Assembly: GCA_903835235.1 (NCBI GenBank)
Contig: CAILMF010000070.1
Span: 1 to 64,000, forward strand
DNA from: an uncultured Rhodospirillales bacterium
GTDB taxonomy: Bacteria; Pseudomonadota; Alphaproteobacteria; Acetobacterales; Acetobacteraceae
Length of the DNA stretch: 64,000 nt
Direction of reading: 5' to 3'
Part shown: in pieces, positions 58,672 through 64,000 of the stretch
Layout of the letters: every line of letters starts with the position of its first letter
Numbering within the stretch: position 1 is the first letter of the stretch
Program-made: the position numbers and the translations under genes
Notes under the pieces: model-generated
Told to the model about the DNA's origin: nothing
Databases searched by the model: none
The model's input: the letters and a program-made list of their open reading frames with translations, nothing else

Positions 58672-59816
58672 CCTGGCTGGCCGGCGCGCTGGTGCTGGCC
58701 TGGCTGGGGCAGGCGCTGGGCGGGGTGTGGCTGGTGGGGCTGCATCGCCGGCTGCGGGACATGGCGCGACCGCCGGCGCTGGCGCAGCCCCCGGTCTGCG
58801 TGCTGGTGCCGGTGCGTGGCGACCCCGGCGGCTTCCTGGCGGCGCTGGCGGCGCAGGATTATCCGGACTGGCATGTGGTGTTCGCGGTGGAGGATGCCGC
58901 CGACCCCGGCTTTCCGGCGCTGGCCGCCTTCTGTGCCCAGGCCCCGGCGCGGCGGGCGCTGGTGCTGGCCGGGCCGACCACGCGCCGGGCGCAGAAGCTG
59001 CACAACCTGCTGGCGGCGCTGCCCCTGCTGCGCCCGGCGGACGCGGTGCTGGTGACGCTGGATGCCGACACCCTGCCGGCGCCGGACACGCTTTCCCGCC
59101 TGGTGCGGCCGATCTTGGCGGGGCGGGCCGACCTGGCCAGCGGCTATCGCTGGCTGTTGCCCGGCCCAGGGTTGGGCGGGCAATTGGCGGCGCTGGTGGA
59201 CCATGCCGTTGCCACCCTGCCGCGGCTGGACCGGCTGAGCCTGGTCTGGGGTGGTGCCATGGCGGTGAACCGGGCGGCGCTGGCGCGGCTGGACCTGCCG
59301 GCGCTGTGGGACCAGGCGGTCTCGGACGACCTGACCGTCTCCCGCGCCGCGCGGGCGGCGGGGCTGGTGGTGCATGCGCCGTATGATGTGCGCCTGCCCA
59401 GCCCGGTGGACTGGACCCTGGCCCAGGGCTTCGAATTCGCCCGGCGGCAGTTCCGGTTGGTGTGGCTGCTGGCGCGGCCATTCTGGTGGGTTGCGCTGGC
59501 GGGCAGCCTGGTGCCGGTGGCCGGTGGTGCCGCGGCGGTCTGGCTGGGCTGGTGGCCGGCGCTGGCCCTGGCGCTGTTGGCGCAGCAATGGCGGCTGCGG
59601 CGGCGCCGCGCGCTGGGGCCGGCGCCGGCGCCGTGGCTCGCCCCTTGGGCCATGCCCTTCGCGCTGATGGCGGTGCTGGCCGCGCCGGGGCGGCGGCTGC
59701 GCTGGGCCGGCCGCCTCTACCTGCTGGGGCCGGGCGCCGAGGTCCGGGCGGTCCGCGGCTCGCCAAAGGCGTGCAGCAGCACCGGCAGCGCCACCAGCAC
59801 GGCCAGCAGCGTGTAG
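58668..59816 (+). CDS. GT2-family glycosyltransferase, HpnI-like (ceramide glucosyltransferase type)
   Basis: This 382-aa membrane protein starts with GTG overlapping the P450 stop. It has an N-terminal helix (about 4-25), a GT-A domain with VCVLVPVRGDPGGFLAALAA, a DxD-type LVTLDADTLPAP (D132, D134), LVWGGAMAVNRAAL and SDDLTVSRAARAAGL, then RRQFRLVW in place of Q-x-x-R-W, and two or three C-terminal helices. This matches the ceramide glucosyltransferase/HpnI group; HpnI adds N-acetylglucosamine to bacteriohopanetetrol. The location opposite an HpnN-like gene supports hopanoid glycosylation. The last 100 nt overlap the convergent hpnN-like gene. Confidence 0.8.
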   Translation: MTWLAGALVLAWLGQALGGVWLVGLHRRLRDMARPPALAQPPVCVLVPVRGDPGGFLAALAAQDYPDWHVVFAVEDAADPGFPALAAFCAQAPARRALVLAGPTTRRAQKLHNLLAALPLLRPADAVLVTLDADTLPAPDTLSRLVRPILAGRADLASGYRWLLPGPGLGGQLAALVDHAVATLPRLDRLSLVWGGAMAVNRAALARLDLPALWDQAVSDDLTVSRAARAAGLVVHAPYDVRLPSPVDWTLAQGFEFARRQFRLVWLLARPFWWVALAGSLVPVAGGAAAVWLGWWPALALALLAQQWRLRRRRALGPAPAPWLAPWAMPFALMAVLAAPGRRLRWAGRLYLLGPGAEVRAVRGSPKACSSTGSATSTASSV

Positions 59817-62482
59817 AGCAGGCTCATCGCCAGCAGCACGCCCATGCTGGCGGTGCCGGGATGGTTGGACAGCGCCAGGGTGCCGAAGGCGCTGGCCGTG
59901 GTCAGCGCGGAAAACAGCACGGCGCGGGTCAGCGCATTCGGCAGCAACTGGCGTTCGCCGCCGCGCCAGGCGGTGACGTAGTAGATGTCGAACGCCACGC
60001 CGATGCCGAACAGCAGCGGCAGGGCGATGATGTTGGCCAGGTTCAGCGCCGGCCCCAGCAGCGCGCAGGTGGCCAGGGTCAGCAGCCCCGCCAGTGCCAG
60101 CGGCGCCAGGGCCAGCAGCGCCAGGCGCAGGTCGCGCAGCGCCGCCAGCAGCAGCACCAGGGTCAGCGCCAGGGCGATGAGGCCGGCCAGGATGAAGGCG
60201 TGCCGGATGGTGGCGGCGGAAGCCTGCACCGAGATGGCCGGGCCGGTGGCCTGCGGCGCCACGGCCTGGATCGCCTCGGCGAAGCGACGCATGGTGGCAT
60301 TGCCGTCGTCCAGGTCCTTCGGGAAGGCCTCGACCCGGGCGCGGCCATCCGGCGCCACCCATTCGGCCACCAGCGCCGGCGGCAGGTCGGCCAGCGCCAC
60401 GGGGCGGGCGGCCAGGGCGTCCCGCAGGCCCGCCAGCGTGGTGTCCAGCCCGGGCAGCACGGCTTCGGCAAACATCCGGCGTGGCGCGGTCGGGCCACCG
60501 CCCAGCCGGCGCAGCGCCGCCGCCAGGCGCCGGGTGGTCGCGGCCGCGGCGCTGTTGCCACCACCCTGGGCGGCCTGGTCCAGTGCCCGGGCCAGCTGGC
60601 GCAGCGCGGCGGAAACCGCGGCGTCGTCGGGCGGCGGCAGCATCGGGTCCGGGTTCAGGCTGGGGCCCAGCAGGTCGGCCGCGTCCAGGATCAGCGCCAG
60701 CTTGGCGTCCTGGTCCTCGGGGACGAAGCTGGCCAGGGTCATCACCTGCGCCACCTCGGGCAGGGCTTCCAGCCGGGCGACCAGGGGGGCGGCCTCGGCC
60801 AGGCTGGGGGCCAGGACGGAGAGCGTGTTCGGCGTGGTCTCCGCCACCTGCATCAGGTCGCGGAAGGTGGCGACCGATTCTGCCTTGGGGTCGCGCAGGT
60901 TCAGCGGGTTGAAGTCGAAGGGCAGCGCCGGCAGGCAGGCGGCGCAGGCCAGGGCCACGGCGCCGACCACCAGCGCGTAGCGGCGGGCGCGGGCGGCCAG
61001 CCGGTCCTCCAGCCGCGCCAGGGCGGGCCAGCCGAGTTCGCCGGCCTCGCCCGGCGGCTCGGTCCAGATGATCAGCGCCGGCAGCACGGTCAGGCTGAGC
61101 AGCGCGGCGGCCAGCATGCCGAAGCCAGCGATGGCGCCGAGTTCCGAGACGCCGCGGTATTCGGTGGGCAGGAAGGCCAGGAAGCCGCCGGCGATGGCGG
61201 CGGCGGCCAGCAATATCCCCGGCCCGGCCACCCCGGCGGCGGCGGCCAGTGCGGCGCGCAGCTCGATCTCGGCGGGGGCGCGGGTGGCGGCGGGCTCACG
61301 GTCCAGCAGGAAGCGCTGCTCGCGGTAGCGCACCGCGTACTGGATGCCGAAGTCGACGCCGAGGCCGATGAACAGCACGGCGAAGGCGATGGAGAGCGGG
61401 TTGTAAGGGCCGATGACCAGCACGCCGAAGGCGGCGGTGATGACCAGGCCCAGCATCAGCGTGGCCAGCACCGGCAGGATCAGCCGCAGGGAGTGCAGCG
61501 CCAGCCAGAGCAGCGCCGCCACCAGCACCAGGGAGAGCACGGTGTTGGTGACCGCGCCCTCGGCGACGGTGGCGAATTCCTCGTCGCCCATCACCACCTG
61601 GCCGGTCAGTCGCACCGTTACGCCGTGGTCCGGCGTCAGGCCCAGCTCTCGCGCCGTGGCGCGCACCAGGTCGCCGGCGGCGGCGCCGGGGGAGAGGTTG
61701 GCGAAGTCCAGCCGTGGCTTGGCCAGCACGAAGCGCCGCAGTTCCAGCACGCCGGCCTGGTGGCCGGTGAACAGGCTGCCCCAGTCGAGGAAGTGCCGAC
61801 GCCCGGCCAGCGCCGCCTCGGCCGGCGGGATCAGCGCCGCCATGGGGGTGGCGATCTCGGCCAGGGTGGTCTCGCCGCGCTCCACGCCCTGCAGCAGCAG
61901 GCCGAAGGTGGTGGCGATGCCACGCAGCGAGGGGTCCGCGGCCAGGGTGCCCAGCAGCGGCTGGGCCTGGATGATGCGGTCGGTGGTGTCGCGCAGCTCC
62001 GGCTCGGGCATGAACAGGAAGGCGCTGCGGCGGAAGAAGGCGTCGCCATCCGGGCGACTGACCGCGGCGAACAGGTCCGTGCGGGCGGCCAGCGCCGCTT
62101 CCAGCCGGCCGGCGGCGCGGTCCGCCACATCGGCGGTGGCGCCATCCACCACGATGGCGATCAGGTCTTCCCGCTGCGGGAAGGTCTCGGCCATGGCGCG
62201 CTCGGTCTGGCGCCAGGGCAGGTCCTGCGCGAACAGCCGGGTGACGTCGCTGTCCAGGCTGAAGCCGTCCACCACCACGGCCAATGAGAGCAGCGCCGCC
62301 AGCCCGGCGGCCAGCAGCGTGCGCCCGGGGCGGCGGCAGGCGGTGCCGGCCAGCCAGGCGGCCAGCCGGGCCAGGGCGCCGGCGGGGGCCTCGGGACCGG
62401 CGTGGCCGGTGTGGGTTTTGGGGCCGGCGTGGCCGCCGGGGGCTTCGGGTCCGGCCACACGGCCGGCGGTGTCAGGCTTCAC
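59717..62482 (-). CDS. hpnN: HpnN-like MMPL/RND transporter for hopanoids
   Basis: This 921-aa protein has two RND-type halves, each one helix, a large periplasmic loop and a block of five or six helices. Conserved helix motifs are IGLGVDFGIQYAVRYREQRF and GIGVAFDIYYVTAWRGGERQ, with central Asp residues for proton coupling, and PTEYRGVSELGAIAGFGML. Size and topology fit HpnN, which moves hopanoids to the outer membrane. GTG 62482 starts within the copD-like gene end (11-nt overlap). The N-terminal 37 residues hold three 9-residue repeats. The HpnI-like gene overlaps its 3' end on the other strand. Confidence 0.87.
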   Translation of the reverse strand: MKPDTAGRVAGPEAPGGHAGPKTHTGHAGPEAPAGALARLAAWLAGTACRRPGRTLLAAGLAALLSLAVVVDGFSLDSDVTRLFAQDLPWRQTERAMAETFPQREDLIAIVVDGATADVADRAAGRLEAALAARTDLFAAVSRPDGDAFFRRSAFLFMPEPELRDTTDRIIQAQPLLGTLAADPSLRGIATTFGLLLQGVERGETTLAEIATPMAALIPPAEAALAGRRHFLDWGSLFTGHQAGVLELRRFVLAKPRLDFANLSPGAAAGDLVRATARELGLTPDHGVTVRLTGQVVMGDEEFATVAEGAVTNTVLSLVLVAALLWLALHSLRLILPVLATLMLGLVITAAFGVLVIGPYNPLSIAFAVLFIGLGVDFGIQYAVRYREQRFLLDREPAATRAPAEIELRAALAAAAGVAGPGILLAAAAIAGGFLAFLPTEYRGVSELGAIAGFGMLAAALLSLTVLPALIIWTEPPGEAGELGWPALARLEDRLAARARRYALVVGAVALACAACLPALPFDFNPLNLRDPKAESVATFRDLMQVAETTPNTLSVLAPSLAEAAPLVARLEALPEVAQVMTLASFVPEDQDAKLALILDAADLLGPSLNPDPMLPPPDDAAVSAALRQLARALDQAAQGGGNSAAAATTRRLAAALRRLGGGPTAPRRMFAEAVLPGLDTTLAGLRDALAARPVALADLPPALVAEWVAPDGRARVEAFPKDLDDGNATMRRFAEAIQAVAPQATGPAISVQASAATIRHAFILAGLIALALTLVLLLAALRDLRLALLALAPLALAGLLTLATCALLGPALNLANIIALPLLFGIGVAFDIYYVTAWRGGERQLLPNALTRAVLFSALTTASAFGTLALSNHPGTASMGVLLAMSLLYTLLAVLVALPVLLHAFGEPRTARTSAPGPSR
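62372..62452 (-). repeat. 27-bp imperfect repeat encoding the HpnN N-terminus
   Basis: Three 9-residue units (GPEAPGGHA, GPKTHTGHA, GPEAPAGAL) follow one another at residues 11-37. They precede the first membrane helix and should be cytoplasmic and disordered. Confidence 0.7.
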
Positions 62483-64000
62483 GGTAGATGAGCAGGAAGC
62501 TGCCGATGATGACCAGGCAGGTCGGCCAGACCCAGGCGGCGCGGCGGGCCAGTACGTCCGGCCCGCGCAGCTCGATCATCCGGGCGCAGCCGCCGACCAG
62601 GGCGCAGATCGCCAGCGGCAGGTGGGAGAGTTCCACCAGCAGCAGCTCCTTGAAGTTGGCGATGGCATGGGTATGCGCCAGCAGCAGCGCGCCCCCCGCC
62701 AGCATGGAAAGCGGAAAGACATAGCGGTAGCGGCCGGTCAGCTTGCCCAGCCGCACCGCCCATTCCGCCAGCGCGAAGCCAAGCACCAGGAAGGCCGCCA
62801 GCTTGTGCTGCACCACCTCGGGGTCGCGCAGGCTGGCGAACAGGCCGATATCGCCGAGCGGCCAGACCTCGGGGTCTGACCTGATGAACAGGAAGGCGAA
62901 CAGCCCGAGGAACAGCAGCGGCCAGTGCCGGGTGAACGGCACCTTCCGGGAGGCATCCAGCAGCGCCGCCAGCCCCACCAGCAGCACGACGATGCCGGAC
63001 CAATTATGGTTGTACTCGCTCCAGGCGATGTCCTGGGCATTGCGCGGCGGCAGCAGCCCCTCGCCGGGGGTGAAGGCCTGCGGGCGTTCGGCCTGACGCT
63101 GCTGGGCGGCCTGCCATTCGGCGTCCAGCTGGGCCTGCATGGCGGGAATCGCCAGGTCCTCATGGCTCGGGCTGGTCAGGCGGGGCGTGCCGGGGGTGAA
63201 GCGCTCCACCACCTCATGCCAGGTGACGCGGTCGTCCACCAGGTCCTTGGCCGGCGGCACGCTGGTCAGCGAGCCCGCGATGGCCAGCACCGCCACGCCC
63301 AGCGCCATCTCGGATTCCACGAAGCGCTTGACCCTGAGCAGGCCGGAAGGGACGGCCTCCAGCCGGTGCAGCAGCAGGTAGTTGGCGCCGCCCAGCGCCA
63401 GCAGCAGGCCGAGCAGGATCATCTTGGTGCCGGACATGGCGCCATAGGCGGTGCCGTAGACGGCGGGGACGCCGCCGATATAGCCCAGCCAGAAGCCCAG
63501 CGCGCCCAGCAGGATCAACCCCACCCCGGCCATGGCGAAGGGCGAGTAGCGCTGGCCGACCGCGCGGGTGGCACGCTCCGGCAGGCGGAAGCTGAGCCAC
63601 AGCGCCGGCAGCCCGCCGATCCACAGCGCGGCGCCGACCTGGTGGACGAAGGTGGCGGCCATCAGCATGCCGCGGCTTTCGGTGCGGGCCATGGCGTGGC
63701 TGCCGGCGACGGCGGCGGCCAGCAGCGTGGCGGCGGCAGCCAGCAGGCCGAAGCGCCGGGCCGGCTCCAGCGCGCCTTCCGGCCGGGCCAGCAGCAGCAG
63801 CAGCAGGGTGGCGGCCATGGCGGCCAGCGCGGCGCGGACGAAATCGGCGCCCAGGGCGGCGGGGAGGCCGCTCTCCAGCGTGGCCGCCAGGGCCAGCACG
63901 GCCAGGGATGCCCCGGCGAAGGTGAAGCCGAGCGTCGCCAGGCCGGCACCCAGCACCAGGCGGCGGGCGGTGCCGGCCAACTGGTGAGCGGCGCCCGGCA
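62472..64000 (-). CDS. CopD-family membrane protein, 5' end beyond the window
   Basis: The visible part is at least 502 aa, with about twelve hydrophobic segments. Family hints are FVHQVGAALWIGGLPALWLS and ERATRAVGQRYSPFAMAGVG, a typical CopD/YcnJ block with His and Trp at the membrane surface, and a later loop SEYNHNWSGIVVLLVGLAAL. CopD-type proteins take part in copper import or tolerance. TTG at 63980 is the first possible start in view, but the frame stays open to base 64000, so the true start may lie outside. The stop overlaps the hpnN-like start by 11 nt, linking the two genes in one transcript. Confidence 0.78.
   Translation of the reverse strand, partial: PGAAHQLAGTARRLVLGAGLATLGFTFAGASLAVLALAATLESGLPAALGADFVRAALAAMAATLLLLLLARPEGALEPARRFGLLAAAATLLAAAVAGSHAMARTESRGMLMAATFVHQVGAALWIGGLPALWLSFRLPERATRAVGQRYSPFAMAGVGLILLGALGFWLGYIGGVPAVYGTAYGAMSGTKMILLGLLLALGGANYLLLHRLEAVPSGLLRVKRFVESEMALGVAVLAIAGSLTSVPPAKDLVDDRVTWHEVVERFTPGTPRLTSPSHEDLAIPAMQAQLDAEWQAAQQRQAERPQAFTPGEGLLPPRNAQDIAWSEYNHNWSGIVVLLVGLAALLDASRKVPFTRHWPLLFLGLFAFLFIRSDPEVWPLGDIGLFASLRDPEVVQHKLAAFLVLGFALAEWAVRLGKLTGRYRYVFPLSMLAGGALLLAHTHAIANFKELLLVELSHLPLAICALVGGCARMIELRGPDVLARRAAWVWPTCLVIIGSFLLIYREA

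Noticed and set aside
1-64000. tRNA, rRNA or known riboswitch
   Set aside because: No cloverleaf, rRNA segment or recognisable riboswitch core was noticed in the intergenic regions, most of which are shorter than 150 nt.

Overview
The window looks like a chromosomal segment of a high-GC alphaproteobacterium, most probably Acetobacteraceae of the Roseomonas type. This is inferred from GC-rich codon use, several Bug/TctC-type solute receptors, hopanoid-transport genes, and the rsmB / rpe / heparinase-like / purH neighbourhood with a DUF1674 (SDHAF4-like) gene nearby. I see no rRNA, tRNA, transposase, integrase or CRISPR array. Coding density is high and only one gap (20811-21149) exceeds 300 bases; it holds palindromic repeats.

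Layout. 1-6451 (mostly minus): a 35-bp tandem repeat, a CsbD-like stress protein, an amino-acid binding protein with a class III aminotransferase, a tandem pair of small membrane proteins (one frameshifted), a nucleoside transporter and RmuC. 6630-20810: housekeeping genes purH, heparinase II/III-like, rpe and rsmB, interrupted by glycan-type genes: an AT-rich methyltransferase-like gene at 8949-9905, a GT4 glycosyltransferase, a polytopic membrane protein and a second methyltransferase. Then come a GT39-type transferase, cytochrome b561, an SDHAF4-like factor and a chlorite dismutase-family protein embedded in REP-like palindromes. 21150-27087: a minus-strand operon hyuA-hyuB-receptor-MFS, apparently for uptake and hydrolysis of a hydantoin or 5-oxoproline-like compound. 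27173-33179 (plus): HrpB helicase, an HtrA-like lipoprotein protease and an OmpR/EnvZ-type two-component system, which together look like envelope stress functions.

33349-40818 (minus) is the most unusual segment. Seven tightly packed, mostly overlapping genes encode two paralogous proteins resembling degenerate GGDEF-EAL proteins, an ABC ATPase, a TPR (SPINDLY/OGT-like) glycosyltransferase, a repeat-encoded small ORF, an ABC-2 permease and a histidine phosphatase. I propose it as a candidate surface-glycan export system with a built-in non-catalytic EAL-type module.

40887-53248: a metallophosphatase, an HldE-like protein with an eroded second domain, a SorAB/SoxCD-type sulfite dehydrogenase pair, an HADH/receptor/SDR operon, another receptor, an HxlR regulator with a MATE pump and a clear operator, glucokinase, an enolase-superfamily enzyme and a small conserved hypothetical. 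53352-64000: 3-hydroxybutyryl-CoA dehydrogenase and EtfBA with a good sigma70-like promoter; a plus-strand trio (zinc-type alcohol dehydrogenase-like, cytochrome P450, HpnI-like glycosyltransferase); then, convergent and overlapping, an HpnN-like hopanoid transporter coupled to a CopD-family membrane protein that runs off the window.

Functional annotations rest on motif and family recognition by eye; no database search was run.
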